From a virus: a DNA stretch of 25,327 bases. Where the stretch lies: positions 1 to 25,327 of the IMG/VR virus record IMGVR_UViG_3300043786_000089; one strand, given 5' to 3'. The notes under the pieces were generated by a model, which was not told where the DNA came from, ran no database searches, and worked only from the letters and a program-made list of their open reading frames with translations. The position numbers and the translations under genes were made by a program. This document shows, piece by piece, positions 15,113-21,883 of this stretch (its first letter is position 1; each line of letters begins with the position of its first letter).

Positions 15113-15288
15113 TACTTATTCTTTTTCTTTTTCGACATTCCCGCTTCGCTCATTGCAATAGCAACAGCCTGCTTCTTTGATTTAACAACTGGGCCTTTAC
15201 CAGGACCCTTCTTACCTGAATGCAACTTTCCTTCTTTGTACTCCTTCATAACTTTTTCAACTTTGCCTTTTGCTTTTTTAGTTGCCAT
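15112..15288 (-). CDS. 58-aa basic protein (DUF6496-like)
   Basis: The protein is MATKKAKGKVEKVMKEYKEG, then KLHSGKKGPGKGPVVKSKKQ and AVAIAMSEAGMSKKKKNK. The pattern KVMxEYKEGKLHSG...GPVVKSxKQAxAIAxSEAG is that of DUF6496, a small protein family of unknown function widespread in phages. Three consecutive ATG codons are possible (15294, 15291, 15288). I chose the third because AGAGG then stands 6 nt upstream. It overlaps the 31-aa acidic ORF, in another frame, by 11 nt. Confidence 0.87.
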   Translation of the reverse strand: MATKKAKGKVEKVMKEYKEGKLHSGKKGPGKGPVVKSKKQAVAIAMSEAGMSKKKKNK

Positions 15289-15373
15289 CATCATCCTCTT
15301 CTACTTGGTCATCTAATTCTACCGCATCAAACTCAAAGAGAGAGGGGTCTAATAACTCCTCAAAATTTCCCAA
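15278..15373 (-). CDS. 31-aa acidic ORF (possible)
   Basis: In the 81 nt between the connector gene and DUF6496, a frame from TTG 15373 reads LGNFEELLDPSLFEFDAVEL, then DDQVEEDDDGN. It is strongly acidic, opposite to the basic proteins that follow. Support: it fills the gap fully, its composition is clearly protein-like (FEELLDPSLFEFD), and it ends 11 nt inside the next gene. Against: a TTG start with no Shine-Dalgarno sequence. It may be coupled to the gene stopping at 15376. Confidence 0.5.
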   Translation of the reverse strand: MGNFEELLDPSLFEFDAVELDDQVEEDDDGN

Positions 15374-15375
15374 GG

Positions 15376-15909
15376 TTAGTTTGCGTATGCTTGGAACTGA
15401 GGATCGTTTACTAACTCCTCTGAGTTGACTAGGTTGCAGTCTATAGTTACTACTGAATAACGTTCAGCGTATCTTCCACGAGGCAAGACTCTTGTAGGTA
15501 CAAATACCTGATCTTGGAATACGACACGATCCTTGATGTGTTGATTTGGATCAGTAACCATTGCTGGAATAAGTCTATTTATATCTGCTACAGAAACAAC
15601 AAGGCGCAGAGTATCTACTACGTAAAATCCTCGTTCATTCATTATGTTTGTACCACGCATTAATTGCGCTAAAATTACGGGCAGATCAAATGGGTCATTC
15701 CATCTACGACCTTTAGTAGGATCTTGATTTGATACATCATAAACTGGATCTACATAATTTGCGTAGTCTGCAGCAAGGGCTGCATCATCCCAAGTCCACC
15801 AGTCAACAATAGTTCCAATAGGATCACGAAGTTCATCAACCATACCCTCATCCATAGAGAGGGTTTCAAACCCTATCTTAAATCGTCCTTGGACTTTTGA
15901 ACCACGCAT
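15376..15909 (-). CDS. Putative head-tail connector/structural protein
   Basis: The protein has 177 aa. It begins MRGSKVQGRFKIGFETLSMD, then DEGMVDELRDPIGTIVDWWT, and has NDPFDLPVILAQLMRGTNIM, RLVVSVADINRLIPAMVTDP and RYAERYSVVTIDCNLVNSEE. The beta-rich body and its place before the neck genes fit a head-tail connector or similar structural protein, but the specific family is not recognised. It has no membrane segment or enzyme motif. It is separated by 41 nt (with a hairpin) from the glycosyltransferase gene, and its end abuts the small-gene cluster. Confidence 0.55.
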   Translation of the reverse strand: MRGSKVQGRFKIGFETLSMDEGMVDELRDPIGTIVDWWTWDDAALAADYANYVDPVYDVSNQDPTKGRRWNDPFDLPVILAQLMRGTNIMNERGFYVVDTLRLVVSVADINRLIPAMVTDPNQHIKDRVVFQDQVFVPTRVLPRGRYAERYSVVTIDCNLVNSEELVNDPQFQAYAN

Positions 15910-15944
15910 AGGTCAATTGTGAAGGCAAGCGTCGATAGTTACAG

Positions 15945-15966
15945 CCTGAATTATTCAGGTTTTTTT
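15945..15966 (+). terminator. Hairpin plus T-run, reads as an antisense (plus) terminator
   Basis: On the plus strand CCTGAA, TTA, TTCAGG is followed by seven T. That is an intrinsic terminator form for plus-strand transcription, although both flanking genes are on the minus strand. On the minus strand the hairpin is preceded by the A-run and followed by CTGTAACT, so it would not end the minus transcript by the usual rule. It covers the stop codon of the glycosyltransferase gene. Confidence 0.55.
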
Positions 15967-16661
15967 ATATTCCAGTAGGCTTGATAATAGTTTATATCTA
16001 AAGGAAACCTCTTCATATGTTTTGCAGTGGCTCCAGTGTGAGCATAAATTGGAATTCCAGCCTCTTTTACCTTTCTAAAAAAAGCAATATCTTCACCAAC
16101 AAAATCATTATTTAATCCAAGTTTTTCAGCAAAAACAGGTTCATTCAAAAATTTGTTTTGTAGAGTTATGCCTACCGATCTATGCATAAGAACAAATCCC
16201 ATACCCGAAGAATCAACTTCTATTACTTGATTTTCTGGAAGAGGATGTACGTATTCAATTGTTTTTTCATCAATATTATTAAATATAACAGGAAGTGGTT
16301 GCATTACTTCATAGTCCGTACTTTTTGAAACAAAGTAAACTCCAGTTACTATAGGTTTTTCTATCTTATGCGCTGTATTCCAAAGTAACTTAAAATTATC
16401 AATAGATACATATACATCAGAGTCTATCCAAAATAACCAATCAGTTGTTGTATTTTTAATCCAATGATCAAAAACTATTTGACGTTGTCTGCTAATTTGA
16501 TTTCCTTGAACTCTAAAAATTTCATTCAATTTTAAATCAGATTTACCAAGATAAAGAACGAGATGGGCTAATCCTTCTGTAAATTTACCATCTACTAAAC
16601 CATTGTCACACCAAGCAATAGACAAACTTTCTTCAGTATTTTTAAAACCAGACGTAATCAT
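15951..16661 (-). CDS. GT-A glycosyltransferase (GT2-like)
   Basis: The protein has 236 aa. The GT-A features are RQRQIVFDHWIKNTTTDWLF (about 59-78), then WIDSDV with the DxD metal-binding pair at D80 and D82. VDSSGMGFVLMHR (about 149-161) is followed by VGEDIAFFRKVKEAGIPIYA (about 188-207), whose GED is a typical acceptor or catalytic acid. His215 follows in TGATAKHMKRF. The enzyme should transfer a sugar from a nucleotide-sugar donor in the cytoplasm. The target is not visible; fibre proteins or a cell-surface glycan are candidates. Start ATG 16661 overlaps the upstream stop as ATGA. Confidence 0.82.
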   Translation of the reverse strand: MITSGFKNTEESLSIAWCDNGLVDGKFTEGLAHLVLYLGKSDLKLNEIFRVQGNQISRQRQIVFDHWIKNTTTDWLFWIDSDVYVSIDNFKLLWNTAHKIEKPIVTGVYFVSKSTDYEVMQPLPVIFNNIDEKTIEYVHPLPENQVIEVDSSGMGFVLMHRSVGITLQNKFLNEPVFAEKLGLNNDFVGEDIAFFRKVKEAGIPIYAHTGATAKHMKRFPLDINYYQAYWNIKKPE

Positions 16662-17344
16662 TTATACTCCTTTTTATTCCACCACATAGTTTTATAAATA
16701 TCAAAAAATTTACTCTCTAATTGTAATCGAATTTGATGTGAAGATTTTTGATCTTCTGTAGAACCTATTTCCATTTCCCAAGAATCTCTTTTAAAAGGAA
16801 TTACTTGAGCAATTGGGGTTCCCTTTGGTATAAGTCCTTCAAAGGTTGTATCATTCATTACAAATGGAAAATTTACATTATTAAAATAGGTATCTGTATC
16901 TACAATTCCTGGAAGGATAGTAAATACTGATTCTCTGTGAAATGGTTGAACAAATAAAGTTGAATATCCTTTAGGTGTTTTTATAGCCCAAGGATTATGC
17001 CATTTGGGATAACTCCTATTAAAGTGCCCGTCAGGATGGGTAGGTGCTTGTTGAAAGTTATGAAAAGAGATTATATCTCCGCTTGGCCAATTAAACCATT
17101 GCTCACCATCTTTTATAGTTACAAACACATCTACTGGAGACAGAATAATGTAGCCAGATGTAAGTGCATCAAAAACAGGCATACAACGTTTTAAAGTAGC
17201 CGTAGTTTTGCCTTCAAAATTTAAAGTTTTGGTTTTACTACCGATATATGAATCTAAATTTTTATACCAATCAGGTATAAATTTTGAAGCAGGAATTGGA
17301 GGATCTAATTCAATTTGTGTTTTATTTATAAATTTAATTTTAAT
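16658..17344 (-). CDS. Conserved phage protein, non-canonical ATT start
   Basis: The frame continues upstream of the first ATG (17182) for 54 more residues that are clearly part of the protein: KIKFINKTQIELDPPIPASK, then FIPDWYKNLDSYIGSKTKTL and KTTATLKRC before MPVFDALTSG. IPDWYK and KKC.PVFDALTSGY-type stretches are conserved in such phage proteins. The only start close to a good ribosome site is ATT 17344: AAAGGGG (17351-17357) with a 6-nt spacer. No ATG, GTG or TTG is available in frame upstream of 17182. The total is 228 aa. The rest has NPWAIKTPKGYSTLFVQPFH and VNFPFVMNDTTFEGLIPKGT. Function is unknown; it overlaps the glycosyltransferase and may act with it. Confidence 0.8.
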   Translation of the reverse strand: MKIKFINKTQIELDPPIPASKFIPDWYKNLDSYIGSKTKTLNFEGKTTATLKRCMPVFDALTSGYIILSPVDVFVTIKDGEQWFNWPSGDIISFHNFQQAPTHPDGHFNRSYPKWHNPWAIKTPKGYSTLFVQPFHRESVFTILPGIVDTDTYFNNVNFPFVMNDTTFEGLIPKGTPIAQVIPFKRDSWEMEIGSTEDQKSSHQIRLQLESKFFDIYKTMWWNKKEYK

Positions 17345-17350
17345 TTTTTG

Positions 17351-17357
17351 CCCCTTT
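17351..17357 (-). promoter_or_regulatory. Ribosome binding site supporting the ATT start
   Basis: AAAGGGG on the minus strand, 6 nt before ATT 17344. It is the same strong sequence used before ATG 13363 and has no other start codon at suitable distance. Confidence 0.7.
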
Positions 17358-17376
17358 AAAATTTAATTTAAATTTA

Positions 17377-17673
17377 TTATACTTCAACCCATTCCAATAA
17401 AGATTCATTCCAGGAGTATATACCGCCATCTGTTGGGTATGCAACAGGAGGAGCGTACATAAAAGTCTCTTGATTTAAGATCCAAGAATCAAAGGGTTTT
17501 GGTTCAATAAATCTGCTGTATTGAGCATTGTAGGTATAGTTAATACCAGCCGTTACGTTGGCTAGTACCTCTACACAAGATGCGTTAGAAGAACTTTCAG
17601 CAATAGCAAGGTTTTCAGCAATAATTACATTAACTACTGTATTTTGATTATCTAAAACTGCAAATTTTTTCAT
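17377..17673 (-). CDS. Conserved small fibre-associated protein
   Basis: The protein has 98 aa. It begins MKKFAVLDNQNTVVNVIIAE, with a small beta strand opening (FAVLDNxNxVVNVIVAxx is a repeated pattern in phages). It has SRFIEPKPFDSWILNQETFM, then YAPPVAYPTDGGIYSWNESL and LEWVEV at the end. Small proteins with KPFxSWxLNxxxxxWxAPxxYP...YxWNExxxxWV occur in many environmental phages next to fibre genes. They may be tail fibre chaperones or minor structural parts. This one follows the glycine-rich fibre gene, which supports such a link. Confidence 0.7.
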   Translation of the reverse strand: MKKFAVLDNQNTVVNVIIAENLAIAESSSNASCVEVLANVTAGINYTYNAQYSRFIEPKPFDSWILNQETFMYAPPVAYPTDGGIYSWNESLLEWVEV

Positions 17674-17691
17674 GTGTACAGTCTCTTTTCT

Positions 17692-18657
17692 TTAGAAGCC
17701 ACGTAGAACATATATAACACCAGGGCCACCTATTCCACCTACGTTGTTACCGCTGTAGGAAGTGTTACGTCCTCCGCCACCGCCACCTGAACCGTAGCCA
17801 GTTCCATTATTACCAGCGTTACCAGGATAGTTTCCACCATTTCCACCAGTGCCAATTCCACTGCCAGCGCCAGAGCCTCCAGGAGTTCCTGAGTTTCCTC
17901 CGCCTCCGCCTCCGCCATTTGTACCATCTATAATTGATTTTGTAAGAACAGAGTTAGCATTTCCAGAACTTGTAGGGCTTCCTGCTCCGCCACCTTCAGC
18001 AGGTGATGCAGGCTGAAACCAAGTATTTCCTCCGCCTCCGCCAGATGAAACAAGGTTACCAAAGTTAGTGGTACCACCACCGTTTCCATTTGAGTTGCTT
18101 GCAGTTCCACACCCATCACCACCGCTACCGATAGTTACGCTGGTGCTGCTGTTTGCATAAACTAATTTTGCAACAGGTACAGCCTTTCCACCGCCGCAAC
18201 CAACTGTGTTATTAGAGGTAAGTCCACCACCGCCACCTCCGCCTCCGCCTACTGCACAGACATAGAGTAATCCAGTTTGAGTATAAGTTCCAGAACTAGT
18301 AATAGTGTCTAGAGTTCCACTAAGTCCTGCTGGGGCAACTGTTGCGGCAGTTAAACTTATAGTAACTACTACGTCAGTTCCAGTATTTGTTTGTATATAG
18401 GCACCTATTGATGCAGTTCCAAGTGCGTATGAAACAGTTCCACCTGATGTAGTTGTTGGTGTAGTCGTTTCACTTGCAGAAAAAAAGGTAACAGTTGCAT
18501 TTGAAGATGCTGGACTTGTTGTAATTGTGTAAGTTCCAGTATTAAATGTACTAAGAATTTTATAGGTAGTTAATGCAAGAGGAATAGTTGCTGAAATCTG
18601 ATCATTTTGAGCAGCAGCCGCTGCTGCGGATGGAATTGGAAAGATTGAAATTCCCAC
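17692..18657 (-). CDS. Glycine-rich tail fibre adhesin-like protein
   Basis: The protein has 321 aa. Residues about 1-110 are beta-rich and Thr/Ser-rich (TGTYTITTSPASSNATVTFF). From 136 onwards it has clusters of 4 to 9 glycines separated by short variable loops: VGGGGGGGGGLTSNN, SGGDGCGTASN, SSGGGGGNTWFQPASPAEGG and GGGGGGRNTSYSGNN. It ends GGIGGPGVIYVLRGF. Polyglycine sandwiches with variable loops are known from phage adhesins such as those related to T4-type gp38 (Salmonella phage S16). The loops here would form the host contact surface. Start is GTG 18657, overlapping the upstream stop as TAGTG. Confidence 0.78.
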   Translation of the reverse strand: MGISIFPIPSAAAAAAQNDQISATIPLALTTYKILSTFNTGTYTITTSPASSNATVTFFSASETTTPTTTSGGTVSYALGTASIGAYIQTNTGTDVVVTISLTAATVAPAGLSGTLDTITSSGTYTQTGLLYVCAVGGGGGGGGGLTSNNTVGCGGGKAVPVAKLVYANSSTSVTIGSGGDGCGTASNSNGNGGGTTNFGNLVSSGGGGGNTWFQPASPAEGGGAGSPTSSGNANSVLTKSIIDGTNGGGGGGGNSGTPGGSGAGSGIGTGGNGGNYPGNAGNNGTGYGSGGGGGGRNTSYSGNNVGGIGGPGVIYVLRGF

Positions 18658-18971
18658 TAGACTATCTCCACTCCGCTAATATGAAAAAATACTGATGTTG
18701 TAGATGCAAGTCCAGCAATTACTTTAGGTGTTGCATTTGCAGGAATCACTTGCTTTAAATCAAATCCAAATACTGAGTTAGCAGCAAGAGATACAGTTGG
18801 AACAACGTTTATACCATCTATGGTTATTGTTGCTGTTGAAGTTGATGCTGCGGTATTACTAATAACAATGTTTGTGACTACTGTTGTAGTGCTTGAATTT
18901 GGCACTGTATAAAGGGTTGTGCTTGAGGTCGCTGCAGCAGTTCTTGCTAGGACCTTGGAGGTTACAGCCAT
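18657..18971 (-). CDS. Small beta-rich structural protein
   Basis: The protein has 104 aa, is rich in Thr, Ala, Ser and Val, and reads like a single beta-sandwich: KVLARTAAATSSTTLYTVPN, then TVVTNIVISNTAASTSTATI and ANSVFGFDLKQVIPANATPK. Small proteins with SSTTTVVTNIVISN and DLKQVIPA occur in phage tail regions. They are probably minor virion components at the fibre base. It is the first minus-strand gene after the inverted plus-strand island. ATG 18971 has AAAGGA about 10 nt upstream. A baseplate attachment role is inferred from position only. Confidence 0.65.
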   Translation of the reverse strand: MAVTSKVLARTAAATSSTTLYTVPNSSTTTVVTNIVISNTAASTSTATITIDGINVVPTVSLAANSVFGFDLKQVIPANATPKVIAGLASTTSVFFHISGVEIV

Positions 18972-19002
18972 AAGTTACTGTTCCTTTCGGGAGGTATAGC
19001 GG

Positions 19003-19044
19003 ATAGGTTAAGGCTTTTTTTAAGCCTGTGTGTCCTAAACCTAT
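19003..19044. promoter_or_regulatory. Nested inverted repeats between divergent gene sets
   Basis: ATAGGTTAAGG (19003-19013) pairs with CCTAAACCTAT (19034-19044), 10 of 11 bases. Within it, AGGCTT (19011-19016) pairs with AAGCCT (19022-19027) around a T5 loop. The element sits between the minus gene at 18971 and the plus gene at 19059. It could be a bidirectional regulatory site, an operator or an attenuator. TATGCT at 19042-19047 is a possible -10 for the plus genes. Confidence 0.45.
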
Positions 19045-19058
19045 GCTAATGTGAACCC

Positions 19059-20060
19059 ATGAATTTGGTGCATAAATCCGTATCTCAAGGGGGCAAATTA
19101 GTACCCTTAATTCTACCTCACTCAACTACCTCTGGTATGGGCTTAATGAATCCATCTATCTTTGTTGATGATGACGGTGATATCTTAGTAAATATTAGGC
19201 ACGTAAATTACACTCTCTATCATTCAGAAAAAGACCAAAGATTTTTTAGTCCTTGGGGTCCTCTCTCCTATCTACACCCTGAAAAAGACCAACGGCTAGT
19301 TACGACCAACTACCTAGGCCGTCTTGATAAGGATTACAACCTAATTAATTTTACTAAAGTTGATTACTCTAAATTTGATGTGCCACCTATTTGGGAGTTT
19401 GTTGGTGAGGAGGATGTCCGCATCACGCAGTGGGATGGCAACTACTACCTGATCGGAGTACGGCGTGATACCACGCCCAATGGGCAAGGTCGCATGGAGT
19501 ACTCCAAAATTGAATTAGATAAAACCAACTGGACAGCCACCGAAGTTCAACGAGTTCGTATTCCTCCTCCTGTTGATGTTAACTCGTATTGCGAAAAGAA
19601 TTGGATGCCGATCCTTGATATGCCATATCACTTTGTTAAGTGGGCTATGCCTACCGAAGTTGTTTGGGCTGATCCCGATAAATCTGAATGTAAGCAAGTA
19701 CTAACAAAAGAAACTCCGCCAATCTCTCCTGATCAACGTGGTGGTACAAACATAGTTGCTTGGGGAGATTATTATATTGCCTTTACTCATGAAGTTAGAC
19801 TGTGGAAAAATTATCTAAATCAAAAAGATTCAACATATAGACATCGCATGATTGTATGGGATAAAGAGTTCAACTTTGTTGGACTTACGTCGTCCTTTTC
19901 ATTCTTAGATACGCCAATTGAATTTTGCGTTGGCGCAGCAGTTATAAAGAAGAACCTAGTACTAACTTTTGGTGTACAAGATAATTGCGCTTTTGTTCTT
20001 GAGGTTTCTAAAAAGGTTGTCAACGGAATGATTACGGAGGCTATGTCTTATGGACATTAG
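19059..20060 (+). CDS. Five-bladed beta-propeller protein, glycoside hydrolase/phosphorylase-like
   Basis: The protein has 333 aa. Motifs include MNPSIFVDDDGDILVNIRHV (about 30-49), EEDVRITQWDGNYYLIGVRR (about 117-136), CEKNWMPI (about 178-185) and GGTNIVAWGDYYIAFTHE. NP...DDDG, EDxR and EKNW with repeated WDGxYYL blades are characteristic of five-bladed propellers of the GH43/GH130-like superfamily. In GH130 the D and E of such motifs shape the active site, but I cannot assign a substrate. It heads the plus-strand island with TPR, methyltransferase and GT25-like genes. No ribosome binding site precedes ATG 19059, and a -10-like TATGCT ends only 11 nt upstream, so a leaderless message is possible. 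Confidence 0.62.
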   Translation: MNLVHKSVSQGGKLVPLILPHSTTSGMGLMNPSIFVDDDGDILVNIRHVNYTLYHSEKDQRFFSPWGPLSYLHPEKDQRLVTTNYLGRLDKDYNLINFTKVDYSKFDVPPIWEFVGEEDVRITQWDGNYYLIGVRRDTTPNGQGRMEYSKIELDKTNWTATEVQRVRIPPPVDVNSYCEKNWMPILDMPYHFVKWAMPTEVVWADPDKSECKQVLTKETPPISPDQRGGTNIVAWGDYYIAFTHEVRLWKNYLNQKDSTYRHRMIVWDKEFNFVGLTSSFSFLDTPIEFCVGAAVIKKNLVLTFGVQDNCAFVLEVSKKVVNGMITEAMSYGH

Positions 20061-20613
20061 AGAGTTGACTTTAAAACTGGCTGAAAATCCAGTTGATGTT
20101 GAGAATAATTTCAATCTTGCTACTGCCTACGAAGAACAACTGCAGTACGCATCGGCTGCTGGATTTTATTTAAGGGCTGCTGAATACGGGTATAAAACAC
20201 ATCCTCTAATCACCTACACCTCTTTGTTAAAGATGGCCTTGTGTTGGGGTGCTCAAGGAGATAGAAACCGAACTGTTTACAACAATCTCATGCAAGCAAT
20301 TGCTTATCTGCCAAATAGACCAGAGGCGTATTTTTTAGTGTCTAGAATTAAAGAAAAAAACAATGAATATCAGGAGTGTTATACCTACGCTGAGATAGGG
20401 TTACTCTTTGCAACCAATACCTATAATCAGCCACTGCCAGGATATGTTGAATACAACGGTACATACTGCCTACTATTTGAGAAGGCTGTTGCTGGTTGGT
20501 GGATTGGGCGCAAAGAAGAAAGCAAAGTTCTTTTTCACCACCTATTAGATGAGCATAAGATGTCTAAAGAGTATGTTAATAGTTGTCTAAATAACTTAAA
20601 GTTGTTTAACTAA
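20050..20613 (+). CDS. Tetratricopeptide repeat protein
   Basis: The protein has 187 aa with paired helices of TPR type. One repeat is ENNFNLATAYEEQLQYASAA (about 18-37), followed by GFYLRAAEYGYKTHPLITYT. Another is NLMQAIAYLPNRPEAYFLVS (about 79-98), followed by RIKEKNNEYQECYTYAEIGL. TPR proteins often hold glycosyltransferases together or bind their acceptors. Here it lies between propeller and methyltransferase genes. The ATG (20050) overlaps the propeller gene by 11 nt, so translation is coupled. GGAGG stands upstream. Confidence 0.75.
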   Translation: MDIRELTLKLAENPVDVENNFNLATAYEEQLQYASAAGFYLRAAEYGYKTHPLITYTSLLKMALCWGAQGDRNRTVYNNLMQAIAYLPNRPEAYFLVSRIKEKNNEYQECYTYAEIGLLFATNTYNQPLPGYVEYNGTYCLLFEKAVAGWWIGRKEESKVLFHHLLDEHKMSKEYVNSCLNNLKLFN

Positions 20614-21146
20614 TGTTTCCTAATTGGTTTAAAGATGTAGAGAAGTACTTTAGACACGTACCAAGTGTTCCACTTCGTGCACTGCAGATCGGCACCTACA
20701 CAGGAGACGCCACCGAGTGGCTACTTAATAATCGAGAGATTGAATATCTAGATGATGTAGATACATGGGAGGGCAGTGAAGAGACCGCCCATAAAGATTT
20801 AGATTTTGTTTCAGTAGAGGCTTACTATGATTCAAGATTTCCAAAGGATGGAAGAATCTTAAAGCACAAGATGACCAGTGATGAGTTCTTTATTCGTAAC
20901 GCTAGTTCGTATAACTTCATATACATAGATGGCGACCACACCGCCCTACAGACCGCTATAGATGGCTTAAATGGCTTTAGGCACCTGGAATCAGGTGGGG
21001 TGATGGCATTTGATGACTACCTCTGGAATTATGGCGGAGGAGAGTACAGGGAGCCCAAGAGGGGCGTGGATTGCGTTCTTAATCTCTGTAAAGGCGAGTA
21101 CACAATGATTGAATCTGGATATCAGGTATGGATTGAGAAGTGCTAG
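20613..21146 (+). CDS. Class I SAM-dependent methyltransferase
   Basis: The protein has 177 aa. Residues 23-33 (ALQIGTYTGDA) are motif I, the SAM-binding glycine loop. YNFIYIDGDHT (about 100-110) is the post-II acidic region with the DGDH metal/substrate signature of Methyltransf_24-type enzymes, and SGGVMAFDDY (127-136) follows. Such enzymes often methylate sugars or small molecules; small-molecule, glycan and protein targets are all possible. The neighbours suggest a sugar. Stop and start with the TPR gene share one base (TAATG). It ends 7 nt inside the GT25-like gene. Confidence 0.82.
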   Translation: MFPNWFKDVEKYFRHVPSVPLRALQIGTYTGDATEWLLNNREIEYLDDVDTWEGSEETAHKDLDFVSVEAYYDSRFPKDGRILKHKMTSDEFFIRNASSYNFIYIDGDHTALQTAIDGLNGFRHLESGGVMAFDDYLWNYGGGEYREPKRGVDCVLNLCKGEYTMIESGYQVWIEKC

Positions 21147-21883
21147 ATAACGCTTGCTTTGAAGTCTTTCATACTGATACTGGAAATGAATTAAGAAACA
21201 AATCTTATGAGGGCATTTTAAATTCTATGTCTTTCTTGCCTCGTCTTGGCTCTCCTACTATGTACTTAAATACTGCTGATAAGGCTGAAGCATTTATTAA
21301 TCAAACACCAGAGTTTAAAGTAAATACAGTTACTGACTTCTGTAAGCCAGGAGAGACCTTCCCACCATCATCTGGAGTTATAGGAGTTTGGGCAAGTGCT
21401 TATTTGGCTTATAAAAAGTTTTTAGAATCTGACAAAGATGTATTAATAATTTTTGAAGATGACATAATTATCAGCAATAACTTTAAAACTATTGCTGATA
21501 TGTATATGAGTGAACTTATGCCTATATGGGATTTCTTTTCATTCTTTGTTCCAGATGATTCACTATTTGCTTATAATCAATCTGAACACGATATTGGTGA
21601 AGAACATACTTGCAAATCATATCAACAATGGTCTTGTGCAGGATACGCCGTAAGTAGACGTGGTGCAGAAAAGGCTATTGCAGATATTGAGTTTAAAGGA
21701 ATTAATTGTCCTGTAGATTGGTATATTTTTAACTTTAGAATGAAACAAGAAGAAAATCAAATAAAATTTAATACATTTACAATAAAGCCACAGATATATA
21801 GACCTATAAAGTTTTTACAAGAAGCAGCACAATACAGTCAAATTCACAACGGTAGTACAGAGTTACTTAGTAGACATCCATAA
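21140..21883 (+). CDS. Glycosyltransferase family 25-like protein
   Basis: The protein has 247 aa. [20 protein letters not shown], then [12 protein letters not shown] holds an EDD (106-108) that is typical of GT25 (LPS or collagen glucosyl-galactosyltransferase superfamily). [17 protein letters not shown] (about 164-180) and CPVDWYIF (about 190-197) match the later motifs of the family. Start is GTG 21140, 7 nt before the end of the methyltransferase gene. Its end overlaps the C-terminus of the minus-strand collagen-like fibre gene by 17 nt, tail to tail. GT25 members are known to modify collagen hydroxylysine in animals and LPS in bacteria; the link to the neighbouring collagen-like fibre is suggestive only. 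Confidence 0.78.
   Translation: MLDNACFEVFHTDTGNELRNKSYEGILNSMSFLPRLGSPTMYLNTADKAEAFINQTPEFKVNTVTDFCKPGETFPPSSGVIGVWASAYLAYKKFLESDKDVLIIFEDDIIISNNFKTIADMYMSELMPIWDFFSFFVPDDSLFAYNQSEHDIGEEHTCKSYQQWSCAGYAVSRRGAEKAIADIEFKGINCPVDWYIFNFRMKQEENQIKFNTFTIKPQIYRPIKFLQEAAQYSQIHNGSTELLSRHP

Noticed and set aside
17323-17330. TATAAATA on the minus strand, like a T4 late promoter
   Set aside because: It lies in the coding part of the ATT-start gene in very AT-rich DNA. Similar strings occur inside other genes, so chance is likely.
17739-18122. Glu-rich minus-strand ORFs in the glycine-rich adhesin
   Set aside because: Another frame of the GGN-rich repeat DNA. The polyglycine frame is coherent over the whole gene and coupled to its neighbour.
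18859-19125. Minus-strand ORF covering the divergent gap
   Set aside because: It crosses the start of the plus-strand propeller gene and the small structural gene. It has no protein-family features.
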